DNA from: Owenia fusiformis
Taxonomy: Eukaryota; Annelida; Polychaeta; Sabellida; Oweniidae
Reading direction: 5' to 3'
Assembly (NCBI GenBank): GCA_903813345.2
Contig: CAIIXF020000012.1
Span: 19,413,520 to 19,477,519 of the forward strand
DNA: 64,000 nucleotides
Shown here: positions 23,984 to 36,419 of the stretch, one piece after another
How the letters are laid out: each line of letters begins with the position of its first letter
How positions within the stretch are numbered: position 1 is the stretch's first letter
Notes under the pieces: generated by a model
The model's input: the letters and a program-made list of their open reading frames with translations, nothing else
What the model was told of the DNA's origin: nothing
The model's database searches: none
Program-made: the position numbers and the translations under genes

Positions 23984-26900
23984 TCAATGGAAAAATCCGT
24001 AAAGGAAGATGAGAACAACCATTATAATGATGGCATTTATATTCATAAACATTTTCCAGAATGATGTTTCTTGAATTATTTTCATTCTCAGTTCGTATTC
24101 CTCGGTCGCTGATGGACGTTTGACATTATCACTCCCACCGATTCCACATACCTCCGATAACCAATGTTTCCATAGTGATGGCTTTTCCCCTGCAATGAGA
24201 ATTTTGAAATTTAGAAATGTTAACACAGAGGCATGATGTACCAATCAGAAGAAATATTTAAAGTAATATATGCATTCTATGTTTTACAACAGAGTCAGAT
24301 TCATTAGAATTGATAAATACTAAATATAATGAAATGCATGGTAGGTACTAGGTGTTAATGCAATAAAATAATAAACTTGAATAAAATGCAACTGGTTTTA
24401 ACTTACAATCTTTACTGGATATTGAGCCTCGAGTTCCATTTTCAATTACTTTTACTTGCATATCTTTACGATCGTCATCATCTGTATTATCTGTACTTCC
24501 ATATGCTATTGTATACTCTGTAATTTCACCATTTTTCAGCTGGCATTTAATGTCTTCAGTTTCAGTAGATTCTTCGGACGCTGTCTCCTCATCAGACTGG
24601 GACGAGTCATCCGTTGTTACACCGACATTCATGTTGCCTTTTTTCGGCCTATCATTTTTAGTCCAGAAGGTTAATCCGGAGAGCTAAAGTATGTAACAAA
24701 TAAAGCATATACTCGTACTTCATATGATTATGCAAGTACATTAATTATATATCGATTCTGACTAGTCAAAGGGTGGTCAAGAGTTTTGACTATTCACCGC
24801 GCAATGTAATGCCGTGGTCTCGGTTTACATAGACTAATTAGAATAGAAGTTTTTACGGACAGACTCCAAGAATAAGAAGGTGGGAAATTAGAAATTAATT
24901 TCAATACCACATTTTTGGTGTCTATACCTTATCTCCACAAACATATTACAAATCATATTTTTCAGTGACTGCTTACAATACACCCTTTGTGTGTTCTCAT
25001 TTCATATTCATTTTCTATTTTACTAATTACTGCCGACACATCATATGTCATCTTTAAATACTAATTAATGAGTACCTTTTCGCGAGGAATGGGTTCTGTT
25101 AACAAACTGATGACTATTCCCAACAGGAACGCCACGACGATCTGTATCAGATTGTAGTAATATGGATGAATTTTGCTAACGAAATCTGGCCTCTCGTCTC
25201 TCTCCCAGCAGGCTGGACTGCGGTATATAAAGTCCAGTATGAACCGCACTAAGCCTACAAGTTGCGAGACTATCATCCCCCAAAATGCTCCCTAAAATTA
25301 GAGAATGTACTGAAAATAGGGGTTATTTGGTCTGGTGGAGAAAATTATGGAGATTATTTGGTTTATCATGTCAGCACAAACATTGAAATATTGTTATTGT
25401 CTCCAACTTTTTTCTGGACGGTGTTCGGAGTTTACCGGTTGGTGTTGGTAGGTTGGAGTGTGTAACAAATGGAAGGTGGTGAAATTTTGCATGTTAATGC
25501 CTTGTCATCTTTTGTAATACCCACTTATATGAGACATTGTCCATCATTTAATTGAAAGTGTATAATATGTGTGTACCGATGGGGTCAAGATCGGAGAACT
25601 AGCTGTGTTAAACATTTTAAAAAAGTATATGTGAATTAATCTATGCATATTGCCATTTGTAGACAGGTTTTGAATAAGATGGTAACCCTGCAATTCATCT
25701 GAACTATAAAATTCAATTGGACATAATAAAAAGCATATATCTATTTTAAATTTAATTAATTTAAACGCATATATAAATGCTAACCTTCTCGTTACATCTA
25801 GGCCAGAACATGGCAAGAATAAACATGGCGCAAGTTGGGGAGCCTAGGTACCCTGTAATAGTTGTGGCATACTTGAAGACCTGACCGCCTTCTGCTGATG
25901 CCATGAGAGGAATTAGGAGTATGGACAACACTACCATGACAACCACAAACAACCTACCAACAGGTATACAATATATTACTACAAATTGAAAGTTTAGGTT
26001 TTAATTCGACTTTGTTGTCATGTTAAATGCATTCAACTGATATCTGGTTTCATGCTAAAATGATGATTTAACTAAAGAAAGTACGTTTAAAACTTTGATC
26101 GATCAATTCTCAAAAAGATTAATCATTAAAAAGACAATGCTTCGTATCAGTATGTTGATTCATTCACTGACCTTCCTGTAATGAGCAATTCGACTTCAGA
26201 TGATTTTGGACGGATCTTTCTCCATAGGTCCATGGTGAAAATTGTAGTTGCACTATTGAACAGGGACGTCAAGGAACTGACCACTGCAGAGCACATACAG
26301 GCCAATAACAGGCCCCGAAGTCCTGGAGGAAGTAGTCCTACCACAAGGCGTGGGTACGCTATATTACTACACCCAACACGGTTCCCACAAACCCTTTCAC
26401 AGACGTCCGGATCTGCGCATGCAACTTCGTCTAAATTTGATTTAAAAAAACAGTTTAAGATAGAAAGGGATTTTTCCAAATAAATAGGCTTTTTGGAGAC
26501 TTTTTCATTTTAAAACATAAATAGAGTTGTGTATTATGTAATCGTTGATTGTTCTGTAATACACTTGTTTTCCTTCATGTTCAACTTCGATGTACAATTA
26601 GAAATTCATGGATTTAAAATATAATTTGCGACATAATAATCAAGCTTTACAATATCCTTTAATTGTTATTCAATATAAACACGACGGTATAATCTGGTTG
26701 TGACCTGACACCTATTAGGTCATTAATTCCATTATTGGGTCCTAACCTGGATAAAGTGTGCGACTTATCATTCCGGGAAACACCATAATAGCAATAGGTA
26801 GAAACTTGAGATAACCCGCCAGAATGGTACCACCTTTGGCGTGAGTTAGAGATTTTGCAGCTAGTGTTCTTTGAACTATAAGCTGGAAAAGAAATCCATG

Positions 26901-29900
26901 ACTAAATAGATATACGGAGTACATGTCTACTTCTTATCATTTCCATTTATCGCACCTCTGGTGTGCCTCCATCAGTGCCATCATTTGGATGAGTATTTTT
27001 GGATCTAGTCGAATATTGACGGCATGTCGAGTGCAAATTAAAAAAGTTTCAAAGTAAATTGATAATGCCCGTTTAAGCTTGATCTACATATGCAGTTTTG
27101 TAATTTTGTATTTTAGTATTTAAGCATTATGTCCCGAGTTTGTTTAACGGAGGTAATAATCACATCAAAACGATGTGATGAACGGCTTGTACCTGATTTG
27201 CGCACCAGTACCAGAGACCACCAATGATTGTTCTTATCATCGTACCAATTGACGGATAATCTGCATTAAATGGATCCCTAAAATGCAAAATGATCTGAGT
27301 TAAGTACTAACGTTATGGGACCGGAGTCATTGCAATGGCAAGTTTGTCTAAACTAAAAGGCTGTTGTAGAGTACAGTATCCATCTGGACAGTCTTGCAAT
27401 CTAACTAGAATGTGTCAACACAACTTCATCATTGCGCGCCACAAACACAAGGAACAGGGATATAAACCGTGACACTGTTGGAAACAAGTATCCTCGATGA
27501 CTAAGCGCACTCGGAGTGCCCAACAAGGAACAGTTCCAATCATTGATTCAAAATGTTATTTCGTGATGGGTTTAATGCCAGGGCTACAGGGTTCTTCCAA
27601 TACTGGCTTGCTGTGTTACTTCAGACTAAAGCTATTTTGTAAAGCTAAAGAGGGCGCTTCCATTATTGGGCATATATGTACACCACACGAATAAAAGAAG
27701 ATAAAAATGCCTGATTTTGTTACCTTGTTCAGGGACACTATATGTCTCTGCCTTATTCCTTCTCTCAAATACTTTAACATAGGGAAAAAACGTTCATGTC
27801 CCGTTTTCAGGTAGAAAGGCACAATTGCACTGAGCGAATCACACGGAGATTGGTAAATTAGAATACCTGAAAATGTGCCATGCATCCTCCCTGGGAAGCC
27901 CACATGTTGCGTTTGTGACTGGATTCAAACGAGTAACGTTCGGTATTGCTTGTGAATACTGGTGTCGCAAGCCTTCAAGCCCACCAACCTTTATCAAACC
28001 TTGAATATAGTTTATTAGATAACGTGATCGAAAGATAAAGAAAACGAGTTTAATGAATATGATTTTTAGTGAGCGTCTGATGTATTATTTATGGTCAGAT
28101 TAAGTTACTATTATTTGGCATAGTTGGGCTTGATTTTTTGTCCAAAATCCTTGTGATGCATATCTAGTTGCAACAAAATACGTATACTTCACATGTAAAA
28201 CGAGTCATACAGGGCTGGTTCAGAAATTCTATGAAAGTATCGTTCCTTACCTATAACGGATAATGTCAAGGCTCCGATAAGCATGATCACCACTTGGATT
28301 GCATCGGTCAATATTACTGTAGACAGACCACCTAAAATAAAAAATAAAAAATATTTCATCATGCTTGAACCTGATGCCTCAACAGCGGACAATTGCCGAT
28401 AGACATCTGATTTTTCTTTTTTCATTCAAAACCAAAACTCAAACGTTGTACTTTTCAAGTATTGCTCAACCTTTTAAATTCGTCTCGTCTATATTCTAAC
28501 TGCACCCCTTCATAACTTACCAAGCACCGTGTAGAAAGTAGCTATAGATATAAGGACAGCTACTCCTACGTAAAGGTCCCACCCTATTGCTTGTTGGATG
28601 AAAAGTGCCCCGGAATACAAATCAACCGAAAGGTTTGTAAACAGCATGGTTATCAAAGATACGCAACTGAGGTAAATTCTCAGTCTTTGTCCACCAAATC
28701 TCTTTGAAAGATATTCAGGGATTGTGTACATCTGAAATAGAGAAAAACAATATTCTAAAATTCTATTCCCTATAGAGGGATTTAGGGGGAATATACCCGT
28801 ATTTTTCTTTCAATGCTATTTAGTGATATGCGTTAATCCTTTGGCCCAAGAGTAATTCATTGCATTACATCATGATCTGCCATGAAAGCAGTTGAAGGAC
28901 CGACCTTGAAGGATGATATGCGCTATGCTTACAATGTATTGCCAAAAGCACAAAAGGCAAGGGAAGCCCATCTCTGCAAAAATTAACTGTAAGCGCAACA
29001 GGTTGCCTCTTTGGTACGTGTGGTTCGACATTAAGACGTAATAAATAAAGGCATTTATCGGGTTCTGGAAAAGTTATGGCTATGTTGCAAAACATGCATG
29101 TTGACGCTTTGATAATGGACATATGATTGAATTTTCTTACCCCAGATACAATGTACACAGGGAGAAACAGCCATCCGAGAAATAGAAGCAAAATGATAGC
29201 CTGGAAAAAATGGAATTATATTTTGTCATGTGCATTGATTCATTTCGAGATTGAGTAAGGGGTGTAATATGTTTCCCTAGCGTTCTGGGACAAACATTGT
29301 TTAGCTATGAAATGAAAAATATCCAGAGTAAAGTCTACTTATTTATTGTCAATGTTAACCTAAATGTGATTTTTGAAGTGATCCCCTGTCTACTTACATT
29401 CCATTCAAACATGATGACAGCCAGTCCTGACACTGACCCGGTCCCCGCCAATCCTAAGAGGTGCTCACTCCCGATATTGCTTGCAAAGAGGGACATACCA
29501 ATCTGTTAAAGTAACAATCGCTTGAACATCACACGGTGTAAAATTAATTATATTCCTCTGATGATAATTGTCTCTTTGAAATGGCGCTTACTGGCAGTGA
29601 TAAACATTGTAAACTACCCATGCTATAACCAATATGCTAATAGGATTGTATCTGAGTCGAAACTATGAACCACGATTAATAGAAATGAGATCAAAATCAA
29701 AGGTAGACCTGATGATCATGATATTCGGGAAACTATGTAAAGTACGTTTGGGATGTTGTGGGTTCGATTCCCACCAAGAAGGTGGATTGACTTTTTCACA
29801 TCATCCCTGTATAGCATTTGATTTGATCGTATATGGTTCAAATTACTTAGTACTTCAAAAGGTGTGTATTTTCATGTTTATACGTATTTCTGGTTACTTT

Positions 29901-32082
29901 GCATACGTTGGTTCTTTAGTGCTGTTGTTTTTGTTGACTTGAACTTGAAAAATGACAAAATAACCATCCTTGATGATGACTTTGTACATGGGCTTTCTAT
30001 TGAATGCCCATGCTTCGTACAATCCAAAGCAATCAATAATATTTGACTGATTGAAGAGGATTTAAATGGCCTAGTTATAAAAGTACACAAAAACATTTAT
30101 TTTTTATTTAGATTTATTTTCATTGAGGTTCTTCTTTATTTGATATTTCATAAAATTGGCATTTCAAAATTACTTCCAGCTTATGCATTCTCTGGTCGAC
30201 ACTTTAATTTGGCAAAGCTCTTACTTACTGGCCACCAAGTCATGTCTCTCCCTGCAAGGAAGTAGCCTCTTACGCTTTTTCTTGTAGGCCTGCAGAGTGA
30301 CTGAAATGATATAATGAAGGCCTTTGAATGAAGGATGTATATATGGGGTATGGAAAATAATGTATGTGTGTCTCGCCCAAATCCAAAAAAAACATGCAAT
30401 GACTTCAACATGTAAGTGTATAGATGGCGAAGAATTCAGTGGGTTTCAGACTTCAACATGTAAAAAAATACTTTAAAATTCTACAAAATTGAATTTCAAT
30501 GAAAATATTCAAAACATTGTGAAATTAAAACTTTTAACATTTTAGTTAATGATTAAGGCAAGAAAATGTGATATTCATGTGGAATATAAATTTTCATAAA
30601 GAAATATTTTCACATAAACCAACGAGACTCGTGAAGGACAACCCACTCGAGAAAATTGGTGAACTACCATCTTACAGTGCATCTATTGAGTTCTTTTTTC
30701 CTTATTTTACGCGTTTTAGGTAGAATTCCTACGACATATTTATCACAAACGCATGCCAGTATCATATGTTACACGTGTATCAAAATGTACACGTTTGCGA
30801 ACAAATAGTTCAGAAGACAACCTCACTTTTGTTACCTAAACAGAACTTCAAAAACAGATGAGAACTATACAGTGTAAAGCATATCATATTTTTAACACCA
30901 TTACGGAGATTGAACAAAGGACATACTTTTTCAATAATAGAATGTTATATCTAATCGTGCCACTTAAAATAATTTTGCCCCCTGTCATCGGACAAAATAG
31001 GACAACCTCGGACATTGTCCGAGGTTGTCCGTAGGAAAACCACTGACAATGGCGGACAATCTCAGTCAAAACAGACAAACGAGCAAAGTCGGACAATGTG
31101 GCAAGTGTATGGCAAGTGTATGGCTAGAGTTGCAATATTTTCTAAATATGTTGAACTTACAAAATAAACCAATGCTGATTGTCCAACTTGGTTAAAAAGA
31201 ACAATATATTATGCTTTAAATGTTATTATCATATTACTGAACCAGTGGTTTCTATGAGAATAAAAAATTTTAATGCATTTTTCTCTGGACAATTTTTATG
31301 GATGGATGGGTTCATTTCTCGCTTTTTTATCAACCAAATTTTCTTTTTTTAATGCCACTGTGGTCTCATCAAAATGACATATTAGATCAAAATCATGTGT
31401 TCCATTGTATTGAAACACTCGTTACATTTGGCATGCCTTCAAATATTTCATTATATTTGTATATTCAACAGAAAAATACTAATCAAGAAAATAAAATAGA
31501 ATTTTATGATTTTTATTTACATTATTTTTGATTGTTCAGCGTACCTGTATGTACACATTGCCATTTTCTGAAAAGTTCTGTAGTTGTATTTGTAATTGTT
31601 GAGCTATACACATAGAGAAATATTCGTTTAAAGATCTGCTAAACCTTATATTTAAAATCTGACAACTGACAACGCTTAAATCACATAACATGTTTTACTT
31701 AGTGTGAAAAAATCAAGAGTTTACAAGGCTTAATATCATTTTAATTATTTTCAAAAGCTGTAAAACAAGGTACGCTATTTTCACTTCAATTTAAAAGGGG
31801 TTTAGCTGAGCTGATCTTATGTCTCATTTTTTGTCACAAAGATAATTTTCTATTTCATGTTCAACGTTTTCATGTTCCACGTTCGCATGTTGTTTTGAAA
31901 AGTGTAATTAATTTGAACATTTTGAAGTATAAAAAGCAACTCATTGGAAAATAGATGTAACTAATTCTTACCCATATTGCAACAGCCATGACAGACACAA
32001 AGTACACGATGATGGTGAGAATATCTGCCCAGTGGGTCAAGCCCGTAGGCCGCCCCGTGCCTATTCCCTCGCCGTCGGTCAT
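23984..32082 (-). CDS. SLC5-family Na+/solute (sugar or inositol type) cotransporter, 14 coding exons, 706 aa
   Basis: Exons in transcript order are 31972-32082, 30229-30300, 29398-29502, 29141-29200, 28521-28731, 28251-28331, 27867-27999, 27193-27277, 26747-26882, 26172-26430, 25785-25953, 25076-25291, 24407-24683 and 23984-24189. All phases join and the total is 2121 nt with stop. The membrane protein aligns by eye end to end with the SGLT/SMIT branch (SLC5A1/3/9/11). It has [38 protein letters not shown]-like VFPGMISR, the cysteine-rich [11 protein letters not shown] loop, [11 protein letters not shown] (Na2-site region) and EPIPREK. A long acidic cytosolic loop occupies residues ~565-640, and the last hydrophobic helix ends YGFFH. 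Counterparts of hSGLT1 Asn78, His83 and Glu102 are kept. Asp454/Gln457 appear as Lys/Thr, so the substrate may not be glucose. The start is the first Met (MTDGEG) before the first helix. It would act at the plasma membrane. Confidence 0.9.
31000..31030. other. Perfect 15-bp-arm palindrome in SLC5 intron 1
   Basis: The arms ggacaacctcggaca and tgtccgaggttgtcc are separated by a single t. The motif cggacaa also occurs at about 30989, 31051 and 31092 in the same 110 bp. A cluster of one motif around a perfect palindrome in a first intron could be a dimer-binding site or a small foldback remnant. Confidence 0.6.
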
Positions 32083-32961
32083 TCTTCTGTGCAAGCCCCT
32101 CTCTGTGGTCAGATGCTACCGTCGATTTATCAATAACACTGGTGAGCTCGAGAATCCTTTCTCACGTTGCTCTAGGTGTTCGTCTTGTGTTGTGGCTTAG
32201 TTGATAGCTAATGTTGAGGACGATGGGTGAATCTAGTCAAAATAAAAAGTTAATGCCATATAACTTGTGACTTTAAATAACTAGATGCATTTAGACACAC
32301 TGCACGTTTCCATGGTAATTGGATTTTAAGGATGTTATTCCACATTAGTTCAAATGAAAAATGGCGTAAGTATTTGTGCTTTAACTGGGTAGACAGTTTG
32401 GCATATCGACAATGATATATTTGTTCACTAACTAAAAAACATCAGTTACCTATTACAAATAAGGTATTGACATGACAAAATGTCACAGATATTGTCTTAA
32501 ATGTGGCAATGTCCTAAAATAAAGTAAAACGTCTCTATGACATGAATTTCAAGTGAAAGTAAACATTCCTTATTATCAATATTTGTTGATATGATAACAC
32601 AGTCTTTAACTTCTGTTATACGAGGGGTGATTCAAAAGTAATGGACAAAATTTTATAGGCACGCTTACCTTTACCAGATTTGAATGAAACTTTGTACAAA
32701 TAAAGATTAATCAATTATCTATTAGATGTTAAAATTTTATTAACTAAATGCAAATACATTTTGAGATAGAGCACTTATCTTGGATCATGGTGCATACACC
32801 CGGAATCCATTTTTAAGGCTATTTTCATCATAATAACAAATGGATTTTCAATGAAAAGTTTGCTGGTGCAATAAGATGTATATGAAAAGCATATCGCAGT
32901 AAGTCAATAATAATCCATATCATTCCTTATTATTCCTGATGATCATCCATTTGAATTATAT

Positions 32962-34186
32962 TCAATCCTCAATGTATTCTCCTCCAAGTTCAATTACTTT
33001 CTTCTGTCGGCGCACCCATGCAGAGAACACATGCCCAAATCCATCAGCAGCCATGGTGTTCAGCTGTTTTTGTACAGCCATTTGCAGCTCAGCTAATGTC
33101 TGAAAGGATTGTCCCTTTAATGCCATCTTAAGGGTGGGAAAAAGATAGAAATCACAAGGAGCAGTATCAGGGCTATATAGAGCATGTGGAAGTTGAGGCA
33201 TGTCCATGAATGCTGCAAGAGTATCCTGAACTAGCTTTGACCTGTGTGCTGGGGCATTGTCCATGTGTAACAAACGATTGTCTCTTGTGTCTTTCCTTTT
33301 CTTTTGAAGTGCCTGTCCAAGATTGCATTTTAGAACCTGAAAGTGAAATATCATTATTTATTTATTTATTCATTCATTTATTTATTATTCTATTTTCAAA
33401 TTATTAATCTTGCTTAAAGCTATTATGACTTCATTCTCTCCTTTTAAATTGACAATGATTAAAACGGATGAAAATATCATGTTTACCTTGGTGAAGTATT
33501 TCCCTGTGATAGTCTGATGAGGAGGAACATAGTGGGTCAGGATCACGCCATCATAATCGAAGAAGGGAACAATCATCACTTTGTCAGAGGATCTGCTTTG
33601 CCTAGCCTTTGTTGGGCGCCGCTCACCCTTTTTGATATACTGTGTAGATTGTAGTTTAGTTTCTGGATCTCTAAAGTATAGCCATGATTCGTCAGTAGTG
33701 ATTAATGATTATACGCTTTAGGAATCCTTCTCCTTCAATGTTGTATTGCTTCAGAAAATCCTGCGCAACTTCGACACGTTGTTGCTTTTGTTCTTCGGTA
33801 AAAAGCTTAGGAATCCACTTGGCACACACCCTTTTCATATTTAGGTTGCATTTTACACTCCTTTGTACTGTAGAGTAGGACACATCTGTAATGGAACTTA
33901 TTTCTCTCAGTGTCAATCTCCTGTCTGCATTTAGGATGGACTCTACGTGGTGAATAGTGTTATCAGTGCGGCCAGTCTTGGGCCTTCCAGATCGCTTTAG
34001 ATCTAAGACTCTTGTATCCCCTTCACTAAAGTGTTTGTACCATCGCTCAATGGCTTGCCTTGACAAGGCCTTTTCTCCATGTGTCTCTTTTATTTTCTTG
34101 ACAACTGCCTGCCTTGTCTCTCCAGTAGCTACCAAATATTCAATAACAATCCTTTGCTTAACTTTGATTTGTTGTTAAGTAGACAT
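32962..34186 (-). pseudogene. mariner transposase, disrupted, with a probable 150-bp intron
   Basis: Reading starts at the ATG 34186-34184. It hits TAA at codon 4, then continues through paired helix-turn-helix segments (SRQAIERWYKHF and LTLREISSITDVSYSTVQRS). It then frameshifts by one base near 33700, just before the TTDESW segment that carries the first catalytic Asp. The C-terminal part has HMDNAPAH and YSPDTAPCD with the second and third Asp, spaced about 35 by hand count (34 in classical mariners), and ends GGEYIED. Between FTK and VLKCN lie 150 bp (33337-33486) with AAG|GTAAAC and TTTCAG|GTT borders. These look like a real GT..AG intron, and removing them restores the frame. The protein is not functional as it stands. 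Confidence 0.85.
33337..33486 (-). other. Probable spliceosomal intron inside the mariner transposase
   Basis: It starts GTAAACATG and ends CACTTTCAG. It is AT-rich, contains a TTTA/ATTC microsatellite (33356-33392), and removal joins FTK to VLKCN in frame. The flanking coding sequence aligns with ordinary intronless mariner transposases on both sides, so the insert has no protein role. Confidence 0.65.
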
Positions 34187-34732
34187 TTCTTGGATGTGTG
34201 TGAGTCTAAGAGTCTGATCTACTTTCTGACTCACTGTGACTCATCATTCTTAGAAATATCATTGTGATGTCATAGCACAATTGGTTGCTGAATTTAGAAC
34301 TCAACAGCAAACACATGGGCATGTGAGTCTTGCTTGACAATTGCATTACCAAGCTTGTTAGACATATCATGTGTGGTAATTGAGTCATTAAAACGAAATC
34401 AAGCAAAAATGACAAAAACATTCAATTATCATCAAAAAACCAATTCCACCCATGCTTACCCTTGTTACCATGGTTACGCATAGCTGAAACAATTTCAAAT
34501 GCATTTAAATGAGAATTCGACACAAAGTAGAGAATTGATTGATCTATTCACTGTGAAAAAATTAGACTGATTGGGTGAAATTTAGTATGCCTATAAAATT
34601 TTGTCCATTACTTTTGAATCACCCCTCGTACTTTGCTTACATTTATTTAAATTCAAAGTCAGGCCATGTGAACACTACTTTTTATATCATTGTAAACAGT
34701 TACAGAATGTTACAAGTCCTCTTATTGGTGCA

Positions 34733-34835
34733 ATTGTAAGAATTTGCAACAAACACCGAACGCCTACCGCCGACCGCCGAGCACAGATCACGCAAAAAGG
34801 GCTATAACAATTCGCATCACTTCTGGTGGTGACTT
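34733..34835. repeat. Short dispersed element with GGTGGTGAC end, diverged copy
   Basis: It has a gtaagaatttgcaacaaacacc start, accgccgaccgcc-type blocks and a ctggtggtgact end. Order and spacing match the copy at 49085-49192. Confidence 0.55.
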
Positions 34836-34839
34836 AAAA

Positions 34840-36180
34840 ACTCGTGGTTCAGTGCTAATATCTGACCCCCTAATAATACAAGACTTTGAGATATAATGCT
34901 TCAATATTTCCAGAAAAAAGATGTGTGTTTCATTTTAAAGATGGTGCCAATTGCAGACAGTTATGAGTTTTTTTAATATTGGGGTATTTCAGGGGGAGGG
35001 GTATTTTAGGATTATGAATTGGCACTGACCTAATGAGCAAATAGTATATAAATGTATATTCACTTACCCAATTTTTATAGATTTTACGTTTACTTCATCT
35101 CTATTCAGGAAGTCTTTGAGTTTCCTATTTCGGTAAGTGTGCGTTTAGCGTTTAGCCTTTGCATTCGTTCAACTTCACTACTTAAAATAGATCTTCGTCT
35201 TTCGTGACTCTGCGCGCAGGGTAGTGTACGTTATTGTTTTTTGATATTCAAAATGCTGAACAAAAATGTATTACTTTTGGTTTTTTTTCATTCAATATCC
35301 CAAACGCATATTTAGTAAATCCGTTTTTACAGAAGGTCTAATCACAGAGACACATTCATCTATTGCCGCTCTATATTCTAAATCCTCTTACTTTTCACCA
35401 GGAGGTCTGTTCGCAGAGACTAAGGTCTCTCTGTTCCCACTTTTATAGATGCAATTTCACTTATTCCTACACTTGAAACGCACAATGAGACCCGTCAACC
35501 ACTCGAGCCTGATAGTAGAGACTTTTATAATTGTAAAGGACAGTAAAACCCGTGAATACAAACACCTCTCTTACTCTTACAATTTTCGGTCAAATGCCCA
35601 TCCTTGTTTTGTGAGCAGAGCTCATCCGATCTCTTTTGGCATATGTCACTGGAAACTCACAACAAATCTCTTTTACTCGGCCATTTATTTGAGGAGCTCG
35701 GACAATACTATCTGGGTCGCTATTACACCGATCCTGATGAAGTTCGGACTAAACATGTTTCCTTGTACCTCCGAGTTGATTAAGCATTCGGGTCAAACAA
35801 AACATTAACCCTTGATTGTTTAATACAATGTCAAACGTATGTTTTATTCGTCAATGTCTTGTACTTAATATCATGTACGAACAAGCGAGATGTATGAAAT
35901 GTAGAAAGTAAATTTTCATGTACCCTATCGTATGTATGTACAATAACTCAAAGATGTCAGTGAATATTAAGTAGCATGTTATATGTATGCATATACTCCA
36001 GTTAAGATGACAGCGGAATAAATGATCAGTTTTGAATATAGTGAAGCTTATCGTCCGTCAGTTTGTAAGAAACGATACTTGCAAAGTTATCCATGCCTTT
36101 TCAATCGAAAACTTTTGTACATGTATATACATGTTGGCATAAGTTACACGCCATATCCCCTATTGCATGAATGGATAATA
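34840..36180. other. Unassigned stretch upstream of the mariner element
   Basis: A 119-codon plus-strand frame (35449-35808) is open here, but I recognise no domain in it. The local DNA is built of degenerate gagac/ctctctt-like blocks (35330-35580), so the frame may be repeat-derived. No splice pattern or promoter motif could be tied to it. Confidence 0.35.
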
Positions 36181-36229
36181 TCTCAACAGTTTAGATCTGG
36201 ATAAATGAATCTGAGTCGGACAGTTCGTC

Positions 36230-36400
36230 CAAAACTATTATTGACGAAACAAGAAAAATATGCATTATTAAATGCAGAATCAGATCTACGAGGTGATAAA
36301 ATTGCAAGCAGCATGTAAAATTGATCTACCTGTCTATTCCTTACGATTTCAAATAAAGTATCTCCCAAAAATACGACAAAGGATGGGTATCGATATGGTG
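36230..36400 (-). repeat. Reversed fragment of the LINE-associated dispersed repeat
   Basis: The complement of 36270-36350 (gaatagacaggtagatcaa, ttgcaattttatcacc, gtagatctgattctgc) matches 21765-21842 in order at about 80%. It is a third copy of the dispersed repeat, in the opposite orientation. Confidence 0.6.
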
Positions 36401-36419
36401 AACTTTTTGAACACACGAT

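Larger units (their letters stand above)
32621..34628 (-). mobile_element. mariner-type transposon, 2.0 kb, complete ends
   Basis: The two terminal inverted repeats match for 41 bp without a difference that I can see (they begin cgaggggtgattcaaaag). They are flanked by TA at 32619-32620 and 34629-34630. The interior carries one minus-strand transposase gene, which is broken. Matching ends with a dead transposase suggest fairly recent movement using enzyme supplied by another copy. Confidence 0.93.

Noticed and set aside
26181-26483. 100-codon plus-strand frame
   Set aside because: It lies opposite the SLC5 exon at 26172-26430, whose minus-strand translation is clearly conserved.
29990-30050. 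Imperfect hairpin (ttgtacatgggc / gcccatgcttcgtacaa)
   Set aside because: It is short and imperfect and lies in an SLC5 intron with no repeat partner. It could be chance.
35449-35808. 119-codon plus-strand frame
   Set aside because: No recognisable domain, no clear donor, and a degenerate-repeat composition. It is kept only as an unassigned stretch.
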